From contig CM060065.1 of assembly GCA_030533445.1 (NCBI GenBank), positions 8,202,474 through 8,266,473 on the forward strand: DNA of 64,000 bases, written 5' to 3'. How positions within the stretch are numbered: position 1 is the stretch's first letter; every line of letters starts with the position of its first letter. The position numbers and the translations under genes were made by a program. Shown here in pieces: positions 36,109 to 51,100 of this stretch. The notes beneath the pieces are model-generated. The model was not told the DNA's origin and did no database searches. It saw nothing but the letters and a program-made list of their open reading frames with translations. Source of the stretch: Cyprinodon diabolis (lineage: Eukaryota > Chordata > Actinopteri > Cyprinodontiformes > Cyprinodontidae).

Positions 36109-39100
36109 CTGTCAACATTCAGAGTTATAGCTACAAGGCAAGTGGCAAAAACCTCCAATGTATTTCTAAGAAATGTTTAAAAAAAATTAAATTCCAGCGG
36201 GTCGATGTTCACCTCTCCATCGTAGTGTTTCACAATCTGCAGGTCGAAGAAGTCATCCTCGTCTTCTCCGCTCAGTGTGGCGTCCCAGCCTCCAGCCTCG
36301 GGCATTTCAAACTGCTCTTGAGAGCTGAGATCATCTGCTGGGGGAGAAAAAAAAGACATTTATAACCAGCCCAAGACACCTGAGCACAAACTGCTCCAGA
36401 TAATAAAACTCCTTACGTTTGAGGTCCAGGAAGAGGACGGGAATGTGCGTTTCCATCCCCGGCAGAGGAGCCCTGTGAGCAGACGAGCATCGTTTCACTA
36501 ACTCAGAATGTGTGCCGTTTTTTTCTTTCGGGCCATTAGATCTGTTAAACAGGAGCCGTACCATTCTGCAGGAGCTCCAGGGATGCCGCTGCCAGCAGAG
36601 GGCACCATCACAGCGTTTCTCTCCTCAGTGAGAGTCAACCTCCACTCCAGCAGCTGGGCCTCCCTCTCCATGTCGTCCTCTGTTTTCTCTGCACACAAAG
36701 TTAAACACATCAGACACAAAGTGACTTCGGCACGCACAGATCCGCCGCTCTGACAGCCGAACCGCCTCTGTCCTGTCAGCAACTCAGAAAACAACTACAG
36801 GAACCTGTGGTTCACATTTCTTATGTGGTTCTTGATTTTATTACACTCATTCTACCATAGATATATTATTCTTAGACAGCACACAGTTTATGTTCTATAT
36901 AAAAGTGTTATTTTGTTATGAATCACTGTAGCAAAAAACATTGAAGCTATTGAGTTACATTTACTTCATTTTTAAGTAGGAAATAAAACGTTTTAAAAGT
37001 AGAGGTTGATGTTACCTGCTTTGCTAACCAGGCTCTGCAGGTGTTGGTCCAGGTACTCCTGTCTCTTGGTGAGAGCAGCTAACCACTGCCGACGCAGGCG
37101 TTCCAGATCTCTTTCCTATCAACAAACTCCTCAGTCAATGGCGTTTTAACACATCTTCATCCATTTCATCCTCACGTAAATTGCTAGTATGATGTACCTG
37201 GTAGCTGTCCATCTCATCTCCTTCCTGGTTTGCGGTGCTGTTTCTGATCTCCACGCAGCCCACAGACACGGCCAGCACGATCTCTGCTATCAGAGGCATC
37301 GTCCCCGAGTCCTGAACTGAACGCACTTCTACTTGGATTCGCCTCGACTGCCCCTGCAGATAAAAAGAGGGGCTTTTTTTTCACCTCTGTTGAAGTCCTG
37401 GCTAACATCATGCTAGCTGGGACTGTTTGCTTATGCTGCTACCTGCCGGAGCTGGAAGATTCCCCCTGTGTTCACGTCTCTCGCCGGGACTACTTCCACT
37501 GGAACAAAGTCTCCATTCTCATTGATTTCCAGGATTTGAACCCATAGTTCCAGGCGACGTGTGACCTCACTCCATCTAATGTAACCCAAAAACAAAACAT
37601 GAGGTTCAAAGGTTTTTCAATATGTTGCTCAATTCAGTTTATTTATAAAGCACGGATTCCCAACACGCGTGTCATGTCAAAATACTTTCTATCAGACCAT
37701 ACAGACACATTGCTGACATGTTTCTAAGGAAAACCAGCTGATTGCACCAAGTCAATGACTTTACAGGATTAACTGTTCCCAATAAAAACATGAAAATGTA
37801 AAAAGCTGGTGTTCAACCCCCTTCACTCTGATACTGCAAAATAAAACCTGGTACAACCAACTGCCTTCAAAAACAAACTAATTTAGTAAAGAGATCCTAC
37901 CTGCGTACTACGGGTGTAAATAATAATCGTTTTGTATCGATGCATCAATCCAACAGCCGACGATCCGATGCATCGACACGTCTGCAAGAGAATCGATTCA
38001 TGTTTTTTTTTTTCCTCCGGTCTATTTTTATCCATTTGCTCCTGGGCGTAATTCTCCCTCCCGTGCTGCGGTGGTGCTAAACCTATTTTGCCCTCCTACC
38101 TCGCTTCCTGGTTATACTCTTACAGCAGTGTGTTGCAGTGAGCTTGACGCAGACATTTTTAAATTATGCTCAATATTGAAGCGTGGTCTGTGCTACACGC
38201 TGTGGGTCTAGATACGGCCGAGGCGGTGAGGAAGTGGGGGCAGTTTAGTCCGACGATGGAGGGACATGAGGGCCCAAAAGGGCCGGAGATCGAGGTGAAA
38301 AAAGGATCCCAGCGTTCTCGCGCACCTCGCTCTTCTAGCGGGTCAAACTTCACGAGTTGTTTTCCGCAATTTCGGTCATACTTCTGTTATTTGCTGTTGT
38401 TTCTCAAAAAAAAACAAAATGCATATCGATATTATAGCTTTTATTTATTTATTTCAAATTTGAAACATTGTCTAGCCTGTAAGGTGTTATCGAAAATAAT
38501 GGAATCGTTGGGTCAGGAAATCGATACTGAATCGAATCGCCATGATGGATGTGATTTACACCCCTACTGCATACTGGTAGGTACTCACTGAATCCAGTAC
38601 TACATAATACTTATTAACTTAAAATCAAACGGTACCATGTTTTGGTACCAAAATGCAACAATGTGGCACGGAGGAAGTGGAAGAGTGGATTATTTTTCAA
38701 GCCAAAAAAGCAAGACGTCGTCAGAAGCCGCAGGTACTGGTAATGCTCAAAATGAGGCTCTCATTTGTCAGAAAGCCACGTAGATCACGCTTTCTGCAAC
38801 ATTTGTGACCTGGAGTTCGAGGCAAGTGAATATTTCTACTTTGAGGACGCTCCTGGGTAAGCACAACATTTTTAAGATGTACTTGGCAAGATATTGGAAA
38901 AATACACCATGAGTACCGACAATGATTCCCAGGTGCTGGACATTGGTATCGGTTCAGTTCAAATGTGAACAGTATCTATCCCTGCCTGTGTCTCATTTAA
39001 TGGCAGTATTTATGAGGTCCCTGAGGTTTACTGGAGAACACTGAAGGACAAGCAGCATCATGTAGATCAGAAGGCAGATGGGACAAAAAGCAACAGCAGG

Positions 39101-42100
39101 CCGCCCATTCAATACAGAGCTAGAAAAAAAGATTAGCACTAAGATCGTTTTAGTAAGAAAGATGCAAGAAGTTTTTCACAACACTTATAGGGAACACGGC
39201 TAACGTGGAAAAAGGAGCGCTGGTGAAGTGAGACTAGAAGTAAATTCTTGAAAAATATTAAAACAGTAAAACATGGTAGTGGCAGCATCATGCTTTCTTT
39301 AGAACAAACCAGGGAGCTTGTCAGACTTCAAGGAAAGCTAATGAAGCTAAAAGCAGAACTATTTGAAGATTGAGAGGCACCAACCTGTCTCTTAGTGTGC
39401 GTGTTTTAGCCTGGATGATGCTGAGGTCCCACAGGGCCGGATTTCTTCCTGCATCAGACTGTTTGTGTCCATAAACCTCAATGGCGACCGCTCCTTCAGT
39501 AAGATACTCGATAAAGTCTTCCGTTACAGACACCGCCTGCTCCTAGAGAGCCAACAGAGAGTCGCTTCTATCACCACCACCTCAAAGAAAGGTAGATATT
39601 ACAGATATAGAAGTGATATAAAGACCAGACGCTCTGTGTTTACCTTGCAGCTGTCAAACACTACCATACAGTGCGGGTCCTTGGAGTTTGGGGACGAGGA
39701 GGAAGGATCGACTTCAGGAGCCACGATGGTGGGCTCAGGCTGGTCCCAGAAGGAGTACTGACAGAAGACAAAGTTGGACAGGTGCTGGGGGAGACCAGTG
39801 GCTTGTAAAATCTTGATCTGCAGGTAAACGCAAACAGAGAAGTCAGAGTTTGAATGGAGGTCAGATTCATAAAACAGATCCAACAATGATCATCGGCATG
39901 ACTTACCGAGCACACCAGTTTACGATACTCAAACTCAGAGTCCTGGTTGTTTTCCGTGTCGTCTCCTCCTGCCATGTTGTCCTCTAAGCCCCCTCCCACC
40001 CTCATCACCTCCACATGCAAGCGTCCAGCGACCTACATAGGTAGAGAGGAGAGAAGAAGAAGCTCCATTTCTGTTGCTGGGCTTTAAAGAAAGCTGGAAG
40101 AGGATGAGATGCGTGGTTTATACCTCTCCCTTCTGGTTGATGATGGGAACGGCGTACTGCAGCTTTACGTCGTAGAAAAGACATGAGAGGAAAACATTGG
40201 CGACTCCGATCAAGCTGTGGTTCTCCTGCTCGTCAAAGAACGGGTCTGCTCGTCTGAAGTAGGAACGCATCACCTGAAGGAGGGGAGGTTTATTAACGTG
40301 TAAAAGTGAACAGATTTTTATTTTATGACCCGATTACGGCTCAAAGCTTGTAGAGTCAGCTGACCGGATCGTCCTGGTGATGGAGGTGATAGTCCTGCCA
40401 CTCCTGGTAAAGCTCCCTCATATCGACCAGGCGGTTCTCCATCTTCTCCAAACTCCAGATCTGTTTGCCCCGACACCGCCTCCGAACCTGAATAGCCGGC
40501 TCACTCAGCACCGCGTCTCTCTGCACACATTTCATCCTAGGTCACCAGCAGCAGGTAAACACCTGGGCAAGTAGGAGATCGCTGAGGTACAGACCTTGCG
40601 GTTAGCGTTGAGGTTGTCTGACGGGATCTGCAGGGTGACTCTGTACTCTGTGTGGCGCTCCAGCTCCTCTGAGATAAAACATGCCTCCTGCACCAGAAGG
40701 TTTGCTCTCACTATCTGCTCCCTCAGCCTCCGGAGACTCCTCACCAACACAGCCTCCCTACAAGAGGACAGAGGTGGACAAAAATGACAGAGGGGAGGAG
40801 GAATGAGGGAATCTGCAGCTGCTGCTTACACACCCTGCATGCACACACACCCACCCACCTATCCTCACTCCACTGCCTCAGTCTGCTCTGAGCGCTGGTA
40901 GAGTGGCTCATCCCTCCCATGCTGAGCCTCTCCATGCTGCGGTAGTGAGATTGCTGTCCCGGTCCTTGCTGGCCAGACATCTGTCCTCCAGCCTGGCCTG
41001 AGGACAGCCGGTCTGGGTTGAGCTTCTTGCGAAGCTGCTGGAGCTCCTGCTCATACATCTGTCTCTGTCGCTCCAGCGCAGACCGCTTCTCCTCCTCATG
41101 CTGCCTCTCCAGAGACTGGAGGACCGCCTGCATGGGGTCTGAGTGGAGTCAGAAGCAGAATGAGCTGCGGCATGGTGGGAGAAAAAACAACATTCTGATC
41201 ACTCCTCTCACCGTTGCTGCCCAGGGCTTTCATCATGACCTCGGTCTGAGCGAACTCGTATGAGAAGCTGACTTCACTGGAAACTTCGCTGGCCGTGTCG
41301 CCGTCTGCATCCAGCTGCTCACTGCTGCCGCTGTTCTTCAAAACGCCACCCTCACTGTCCTCTTCCTCCGTTGGACGTGAACGCCGCTTTGCCAAAGTGA
41401 TTCTTAAAGTGAGATAAACGTGTCAGTCTCTTTAAGGGTTAAGGTAGCTTTAAAAGAAAATGAATATAAAAAAATGAAAATGAAAAGTGGTTTTAAAAAA
41501 GAAATGAAATATTGATGAAAATTAACCTGAAGAAGTGGTTGTTTCCCCAGAGGATTCGGTCTCCATGGTGAAGCTGCAAAGCACTGGTGACTGGAGAACC
41601 ATTAACACACGTCCTGTAACGCAAATAAATCAGACACATCTGAGACACGCAGTGATTTTAAATAAGCTAAAAGGGGAAATACACAAGACTCTTTAAAGTA
41701 ACGGTTTTCTGGACAGAGAAGGACTTTCATTACACAGGGAGGTAGTTTAATTTGTGACGTATTGATTAGTTATAGGGTGACTAGATCTTAAAGAAAGACA
41801 GAAAGAAAAAAGAAAGAAAGAAAGCATGCTTATGAGGGACAGTGGGGAACAGACATTTTTTTCCAGAGGAGCGTTTCTGTTGTGTTGATTTCCATCTCCC
41901 TCACCTTGCTTCAACTTTAAAAATGACTTCAGCCAACATCACCAAAAGCTTGCTGGCCTCACCCCCTAATAGACCACTTCACTGGCTTTGTTATGTCTGT
42001 GTTTGATTCCTTTGAGCAGTTTCCATCATATATTTTATTTAGATTTTTTTACCTGTTAAATTTTAAGAGCATTGTGTGCAGCTTGATACGGGAACATCTT

Positions 42101-45100
42101 AATGCTACGTTTAGACCGCAAGCAGCAGGAGCAGCAAGAATACGCGTGCTGCTTCATTTTTTATGCTTGTACAAGTTTAGTTCTGAGGCGCATCTGAAGC
42201 ATCTTTGCTGCTCTGGCTGCACGGTGGAAAAAAGTAGGTCTGATGCGCGTTGGTCGGAGCTACCCTATCCTTTCTTTGCTTGTAACAATGGCAGCTATAT
42301 TTGCTGTAATCAGTGGGTAAAAATTAGTATTAATATGCTTTTAAGTGAGAAAGTCAACCTGAAAACTTCATCAGTGCAGTCAGTTCATCCAGATTACCAT
42401 CCTGCCTTCAAATATTGTTTCTGTTGGAGCCGCTCAGACCCCCTCATACCGGCGGAGCTCTGACACTAGGAACTCAGTTCAACGGCAGCCTATGGCAAGG
42501 TCGCCTCTTTCCGGTTTTACGCTACTGTTCACAGCAGAAGGAAGGCATTTTTCATGTACGTAATCCAAACTGCAGGCGCCAGAATAATAAAAATATATTT
42601 TCCAGGGAGGTTTCTACATTTTCAGTTAATTTAGGCGTTAATTGACTGTTTCAGAGGAGTGATCACAGAGCTCTGCATGATCAGCACTGTGTCTGTCTCC
42701 CTGCCAACTCCAAGATCAGCTTCTCTGATTGGTTGATGTGGCACGCTGCTCCTGCTGCTTCAAACGCGCGGCGGGACCTTTTGCTGCGCCAAGATGCGCG
42801 TCAACCATTGACTTTGAATGTAAAGTAGCTGCTTCTGCTGCTTTAGATGTGAACTAACATTAGAAAAGGTGCATATAAAAATATTCTACTTTAACAAAAA
42901 ATTATTTTCCAAAGTCAAATGCGGGACACTGCTTCAGTTTGTGTGACTCATGCAATTTGCAGAGATTGCAACGGTAAAGTTAAGTATTTCGGGAGTACTT
43001 CAAATCCCCGTTCTCATCTCGAAAGACATCACCCAGAGTTGTTGGTAGAATTTACCTTTTGGTGTTTACATTATTGCAATAGGTAAATAAAACATTTACA
43101 ATTATAATGTCTTTCAGGCCAGCAGACTGGAATAGATCCTGAGAATCGTTTTGAATCGTAAATTAATTGTTTCTGAATCGTTTGGATTTAAAAGAATCGG
43201 AAAAAAATTGAATTGTGACCCTAAGAACCGATTCTAAATGGAATCGTAGGGAATCCCAAAGATTCTCAGCCCTACTAGTCACCCTAATAAGTTTAGGTAA
43301 ACCCAAGACACGGTTTAGATAGGTAACCTGGTTAACCATTAAGTTAAGTTTGTATATAAGTTTAGAGAAAGATGACAGAGGAGAGGATTCACTTAGCCTT
43401 CCTTCTGCTGGTTGTTGAGGTTTTTTTAGATAAACTTTGGCATCAAATTTGTTTTCCCCTTTTTTCCTTGCCAAACTGGAGCTTAGCGAAATTACAAACC
43501 TCAACCTGCTTTAGGAACAGCGTTGTGTACGTACTTGCGTGATAACGGGTAGAATGTGTGTATTACACATCTATTGTTAATAATTTAACTGAAAGTGTAA
43601 CAAACACGTAGAAAAACATATGCCGCTTCGCTGCGCTTACACTCGACAACAACTCTGGTGTATTTATTGCGTAAACACAGCATTCTAATTAATCTAAATA
43701 TTCTTCCATTTAGCCATAGAATGTGGTTGTTGAGCTGATAAAGAGACATCCTACAGCGGAGTTAGGACACCACCATTTTTACGATCCCTATTGTACATTG
43801 GTTAAATGTTTTTCATTGAATCCCTTTTCAAAGCGGTTTCTCTCCTGCCCTGAGGGCTGAATCAAAAAACCTCAACCTAAGGTTAGTAGATTTAATTTGA
43901 TCTCATTATATTCTTGTTGGGACTGACTTAAATTATTAGAGTTTACATAAATAATCTATGATGTTGCAGAGAAAATAAGCTAAACTCTTATTTTGCCCAT
44001 GTGTAACTGTGGTGTTCCTTGCCTGGCGTTAGGGTAAGGGGTGAGGATGACAGCGGTCTCTGGCGTAATGTCGATGACGCAGTGCTCTGCCTGGATACCC
44101 ATCCCGCACAGCTGGATATCTTGGGAGTCTGCTGAGCCGACCCGTGTGTGTTCCTGAGAGACATTGCCAGGTGGTCACTGGTTGCAATGAGCAAACATCC
44201 TGCAGGATTCATAGGTGAAGGGGACAGCGTTTACCTTCAGGTAGTACACCAGCAGCTCGTTAAGGGCAGGGTCCGCATTAAGGTTGACTAGGAAACTTTG
44301 ATCATCTCCAACTTTGATCCCTGAAGATTGAAGAGAAATTCCCAGACTCTCCAGCTGCTTCTGACGTTCCTGAAAACCCACAAAGAAAACAAACATGTTC
44401 CCAGTGTACATCAGGCCTTGTTTTAAACACTAGCTTCACACTGATGCTTTGCTGACTACCTACTTGTGCAATCTCCTCAGTTTTTCGGAGTTTCTCCTCC
44501 CAAGTGTAGGTCATCTCCTGGATTAACTTCTCAGACTCCTCCAGGCGCTCTTTCAGCTCCGGGGCTTTCATTGACTGCAGGATAAGAGGTCAACGGTAAA
44601 GAAGAAAAGCAGCATATAGTTGTTTTTTTTCCTCCAACATTCCTGAAGATGTCTGACCTCTGCCTGCGTTAGCTGCACTCGGAGTTTCTCTACTTCCTCC
44701 CGCAGCTCCCTGATGATGCGAGCGTTGGGGTCTTCGTTAACGACGGCGTGGTTGACGATGTTCTTGGCTCGGTCGGCGTAGCGGAGCGTCGACAGGGTTT
44801 CCTCGTAGTTGTCTGCTGCTGGGCTCACTGTTGCCACCATGGCTGTGCGACTGTTTCCACCCAGGCAGTCCTGGAAAATCAAAAAATAAAGAGATGAAGC
44901 GTTCAGATGTTGCTAAATGTGCTGTGCAGCCTGTGGTGGTTGTTTACCTTAAGCAGCCAAGTCAGAACAGAGTCTCTGTAGGGAACAAACTTGGTCTTGT
45001 TCTTGGCTGTTCCCTGTTCAGCTAGTGCAGAGATGACCAGACCAAGTGTAGTCAGGGACCTAAACACAAATACTGACATTATTAACCTTTAACCTCTGCT

Positions 45101-48100
45101 GCAGGCTCACACCATCATGTGTATCATCACTATTGTATTAAGTTTTATTTCCACTAGATGGATGACAGGACTCTACATCCTGCAGCTCCTGAACTAAATG
45201 TAAGCCTCCACAGTCTAACTATACCTTTAAAAAAAAATAAAAATACAACAGGATAAGAAACTTAGGAAGAATAAGATCAATCAGGAAAGGATCGTTTTTG
45301 CAGTTTGGTTTTTTGATTTAATGCAAAATGTTAAGGGAACTCGGACAGCAGGATGGCACCAATTAATAATATAAACACTTGCATGCATTTTTAAATAGTC
45401 TTATTGTGCTCAGGTGCTGCCAGAAAGCTTCACATATTAAGAATTAATTAAGACAAACAAGCAGGAAACAGTTTAAACTGTGAAACTAACAAAGAAAAAA
45501 AAATGCATTTTGTTTGTTTCTAAACATTATCAGCTAACTTCATAGCTATAATCCCCAGCTGACTCATTTTTATGATTAAAAATCCCATGATAATAATGGT
45601 CAGAGGGCCCGGTGGCGCCAGTGTACGGCAGCGTCGCTTCTGTCAGTGAGCCCCAGGGCAGCTGTGGCTACAATGTAGCTTGCCACCATCAGTGTGTGAG
45701 TGTGTGAGTGAATGAATGTAGTGTAAAGCGCTTTGGTCAAGTCTCCTGACATGAAAAAGCGCTATACAAGTACAGGCCATTTAGCATTTACCATAATTGG
45801 CCGTCCCTATCACCAGGATGAGTGATCCTAATGTGGAAACGTGCTGCAGCTTCGTGCTCAAAGCTTTGCTTACTTGTTGATATTGCTTCCCTCCTTCAGT
45901 CGCTCTCCTGCCGCTCCGGTTTTCGCCGCCCGTTCGCTTCCAGCCAGGTCCACCAGACTTAAACGACTCACCTTCTCCCCACTCGTCTATAGAAAAAGAA
46001 AAGACAGAAATAAAACCATTTAAAGTCACTTTTAGCTGCAATCGGGAAATGTTATTTGTGGAAAGAAAAACACATTCTGTTCTCCTCAGACATATAGAAA
46101 AACTTGGCAGAAACTCTCCCTGAAAATGTTTTTCTCCCACTTGTAACTCTAGCAGGCAGGTTTATGCATCGTCATCATCCCTCAGACTCTTGAGTATGAG
46201 CTTCCCTCTGCATTTTTCTGCGCGCCATCAAAATAGAAGATATCGGGTCTCCGCTTGTGACTGCTCAGCAGCTGACAATGTCGAATCTAACACCAACCCC
46301 TGATGTCAGCCCATCTTCATGGAAGCGGCTCTCTCTGTGGATCTAACCAACATTTATCTCTTATTCTTTGCAGAGAGGCAATCTTTTAAATAAACCGAGC
46401 ATTATATAAAAACCTTACAAACCCTTTCCTCATATGTTACTTAAGAATGAAGCTATCAGTTTGAATAAGGTTAGGCCTTCTCATCTTTTTATCCAACATC
46501 TCACTGAAATCTCAGGGTGAGTTTACACACAACAGGAATCCTGAAAATGGAGCGTGAAGATGGGAGATAAAGGCTGAGCCCAGGGAGCAGAGATACGGAT
46601 CAGCCACAAGCAGTACCGCTTCACAGACCAAGATAAAAACAAACTATTGAACAACAGAGAGTTTTGTTTATTTTGCAGAGTGAAAGCAAAGAAAGACAAA
46701 CAATGTGAAAATTTAAGATAAAACTGCTGACATGATGGAACATCTGGCTACTTTAATGACATAACTTCTCTGTCTTACAGTCTTTCATTTTCAGATCTAA
46801 ACACACAGTCAAATAATAAGGAAGTGGCGACTCTGTTTAACGTGGCACCTCCAACCTCTTTTATTTGCTTGATACTGGGCTTTGGGTTAGAAAGGCAGCC
46901 CAGATATACAGAGCTACGCATTCAGTCAGCTAACCTGACAGCATCTCCAAAAAAAAAAAAAAAACATTTAGAAAATATTTGATCAGGACCAAAAAAAGCA
47001 ACAAAAAAACATTTGACTCTTGTCTTTTCTCTGAGCTGCAAACAAAGCAGCTGAGTGTCAACAGGTCCAAAGTGCAGAGCATATAGGGTGTTTTACTGAA
47101 TGAAACTCTAGTGTCTCAATTCTCAGAATGGCTCATCCAGCAGCAGGGGATTTTACTACTTGTTAACCATTATGGCTTTCAACATGCAACTTCAGCTACA
47201 GCGTTCTGCAGCTCGGCACAGATGAGCACCGATGACCCAGAGAGATTAAACAGAAGTGAAATTCACTGGGAATAAAATCCAATCTGCTGCTTTAATGAAA
47301 GCTAAACAGCTCTGCGTGTGTTTACCGCCTTCAGAAAACAGGCTTTTAATGTGGGCCGGACTAAAACAGGCTGTGTGTTAGCTGCTGGTTGGATTGCTGA
47401 GTTGAAGTGACCAAGTTAGTGAGTGTGTGCTGAAAACAAAGCAGGCTGTATCAGCTGACAAACTATCAGTCATGACTGTGAATTATTAACAGGGGTTTTG
47501 GTGGAAGGCAGAAATAAGAGCGAGGCGTAGGGAGGGTAAAGTGAGTCAGGGAGGAAAGAGAATGAGTCACTGAGGTCTTTCCTTTTTAGAGATTCACAGT
47601 GACATCACCACATTTGCAACTACCTTCACCTTCATCCTAGAGGGCAACGATAAGCTGGGAAATACAACAGATACTGTTAATACATGAAGTCTCAGAGACT
47701 GTTTTTTTGAAAACTTCTCTCTCAGTTTTATCACCAGCAGCATCTGAAGGCACAGTGCAAAAGTATGCACACTGATTTAACTTTTTATTCTCTGTGAAAA
47801 GACAACAAAAAGTAGTGCACATCAGTGCAGTTAAAGGGATGGATAATTGGGTGTATTAGAAGTGTGACAGTGTGGAAAGAGCCGAATGTGTTTCTGTTCA
47901 GCCATCCTGACTCAATACTCTAATAAACTGACTTCCACTTTTTTTCCCCTCAATTTCAACATCAGGAGTCTGGAATCTTTTCCTTCTCTTCTTTGAAAAA
48001 TAACTGAATCCCAGTCAGACCCGATGCAAAAGAAGTGAACATTTTTAAAGTCCTTCCAGAGACTTTATGTAAAATCAGAGTTTTAAAGATATGGTGTGAG

Positions 48101-51100
48101 GAATAGAAGGTCTTTGTCCTGCTGGAAATGGATCTCTACAACAGTTTCCTTTCTTTTGTAGCCTCCTCCTCCCACAATTATCCATTACTTTCTATTACTC
48201 ATTCAGAACAGAATAAAATTTGTAGTTTTAACTCTGTCTTACTGGTATCAACACACTTTAGGAGTTTTTGGTAAGTTTGATAGTGGTGCTGCTGACGGCT
48301 GGATACTACAGAGGCCCATCTGTTTTTGGGTCAATTTGATCTTAAAAGGCAAACATTTAATGCCGTCACACAACAAACAAGTGGCCTTAGTGTTGTGCTT
48401 GATGTTCAAAGCTGTGGCTGGTGTTTTACAAGACCTCTGCAGCGACCCGGCATCAAATGAAAGCATGTTCACCAGTAAACCATGTGATGAGATGAGCTCA
48501 GCTAAATCTGTGGGAAGCATTACTGACCGATCGCTGGCAGAGTGAAAGGGAACATGAACACTGGAAGGGAGAGAACAGCGTCTGAATGAACGGTGACGAA
48601 CACATGATGCAAGGTTACGACTGAATGATCATGGATTTAGTCTCCTCTCTCCCTACATCAAGATCCAACTCATCTACACATCCATTTTTATAAAATAAAA
48701 AAATAAATAAATATGCGCTTTCTTTATTTTCTTACATCTTTTTTCAGTTTTCATACCTTGGTCTTCACTTCATACACGACCATTTTTTTCCAGGCTCAGT
48801 GTGTGTGTGGTAGAGTCTTACCCCAGACTTCAGGTCTTTGAGTGTGTGTGTGAGGATGATGTTGAAAACGGCGTGCGATCGACTGCTCTCCTCATTCATG
48901 TTTGTTGCAGCTACAGTGCGAGATTTATTCCCCTCAGACATCAAAGACTCAATGTCCTGTTAAAAAAAAGAAACATTATTACAGACATCAGTAAACAGTT
49001 ATATAAACATATATATGTAGATTTCTTAGATTTATATAAATATATATCCATCCATCCATCCATTTTCTGTCACGCATATCCCAAGCAGGGTCACCAGGGG
49101 TGCTGGTTCCTATCTACAGCTGTCTACGGGCGAGAGGCGGGGTCCACCCTGGACAGGTCGCCAGTCCATCACAGGGCAACACAGAGACAAACAACCATTC
49201 ACACACACACTCACACTTAAAGAGAATGTAGAGAAATTAATTAACTAAACAGTCATGTTTTTGGATTCCGGGAGGAAGCCGGAGTACCCGGAGAGAACCA
49301 GGCATGCTCAGGGAGAACATGTAAACTCCATGCAGAAAGACCCCGGGCCGGGAATCGAACCCAGAACCTTCTTGCTGCAAGACAGCAGTGCTACTCAAAT
49401 ATATATATATATAAAAAAGACAAATATACTATATATCTATAGACCTGTCAATTTTTTTCATATAATTGCCCTCCTGTTATTTAATCTCCTCTCCAATTTT
49501 AAATGCAAGTTGCAGCTCTGGTTCTGGTTGAATGTATGACTCTTAAAACAGCTTAAAGGAAAAGTCGTCCAGGGATATGTTGGTCTGATGAATAATGAGT
49601 TTCTGGGAAATTAGCTGTGAAAAAAGACCTCTGTAACTCTATTTGTGTCTGTGTCATGCGATATGATCTGCACATAGTGTTGGGATCATATGGCTTGGAT
49701 TTCCCCGGATGTACCGGAATAGCAGAACAGTAAGCTGCTGAAATACTTTGTTATTAAACTGCATGGACTTCAAAGTCCAAAGATTATGGAGCTGAACAAC
49801 AAACTTCTCGGTAAGTTTTGTCCTCGTGTGTCTGACTGGAATCACAGTTAAATCTGAGCCAATTATCCACAAGTCATATCAAAATGGAGGATAAACATGC
49901 CAACGTTAGCACTTCTGCAAGAAGTTGACTAGTAAAAGACAGAAACATCAGCTGGATGATTTTTTTATGCTGATATTTGAGTTTTTTTCTTGTAACGTTT
50001 GATAGTTCCAGGCGTTCATGGATTCATATTTGCATTAAGCAGCCGTGCCTTGAAATCGTGTGAAGTGCATGTTTTGCTGCTCCCACTATTTGCTAACTAT
50101 TGTTAGCATATTGTTTAATTTGTTAATAACGGTTTCTTTTTGTTTAGATTCAAGACTCCTGTAACATTTGTAATCATTGTGTAATTGTTACCATATAAAA
50201 TAAAATCGGTTGGTTGGCTTTATTTGGTTGATGGGTTATAAAAAGGAAGTTTTAATATATTTTTTAACATGAAAGTCTTCCTCAAAACATCATCAGTGCA
50301 GTCAGTTCATAAGGGTTAAGATCCTATTTAAATATTCTGACCCCTCGCAACAGTTTTTAGTCGCTTAAAGTGAGGACAAAAAATTATTTTAGGCTTTTGG
50401 TAAAAACTGAGTACCAGAATATAAAACTGAATATTCTTCTAGTTGTATGCTGACAGCTCCACAGAAGGAAAGATCACAGCTTTAATGTTGCATCCGTTTA
50501 CCAGACAGTCTCTTTAACAGCTTTTCTGATTGTTTAACCCTACTTGTTAAGCTGGAAAAATTTCAGATTTTCCAACTCAAGCCGGCAAATCTAGAGGCAC
50601 GTTATGCGCACCGAGCCCAAAATGCAGCACGAAATGAGCGGAAAGCTTTACAACAAGCAGCGCAAGACGCATGTGATGCGCTGCTAAATCTCTTAAAGCC
50701 TCTTAAGCGATTCCACTTTGACTTTGTGTGTAAACTTGACGTGGTCTGAATGCAGCATTGAGGATGTAGCTCAGAGCCTTTGGGTCTGAGAGATCTGCTC
50801 ACTCGACGATATGAGAGGGGCAAAGTGGTCCGTAACGTAACCCCTTGTTCACACTGGCTCCGGTGCGGTTACAGAGCCGACGGAGACCGCAACTCCCGCA
50901 CACCCCCTCTCACACCGCCCTTTTGACTACGGTGCGGTGCGGCTCTGCGGCTCCGGCAACAGGTCCGGAGATTTAACTCGCGAGAACAGAAGTTCACTTG
51001 AGTTCACGTAACTTCACGCGATAACACGGCCCAAATAAGGATATTTGCGAGAGCTTGTTGCGGAGGGCTCCGGCACGCCGCAAGGATAGCTTTCTTGCGG

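Noticed and set aside
43988..44212. 74-codon minus-strand frame over the FHA exon
   Set aside because: Out of frame with kif13b. The correct frame reads [14 protein letters not shown].
45781..46140. 119-codon minus-strand frame ([14 protein letters not shown])
   Set aside because: It is the wrong frame over the kif13b switch-II exon. The correct frame gives [12 protein letters not shown].
49045..49065. (ATCC)n as a stand-alone microsatellite
   Set aside because: It is the end of a longer dispersed repeat that continues to about 49400.
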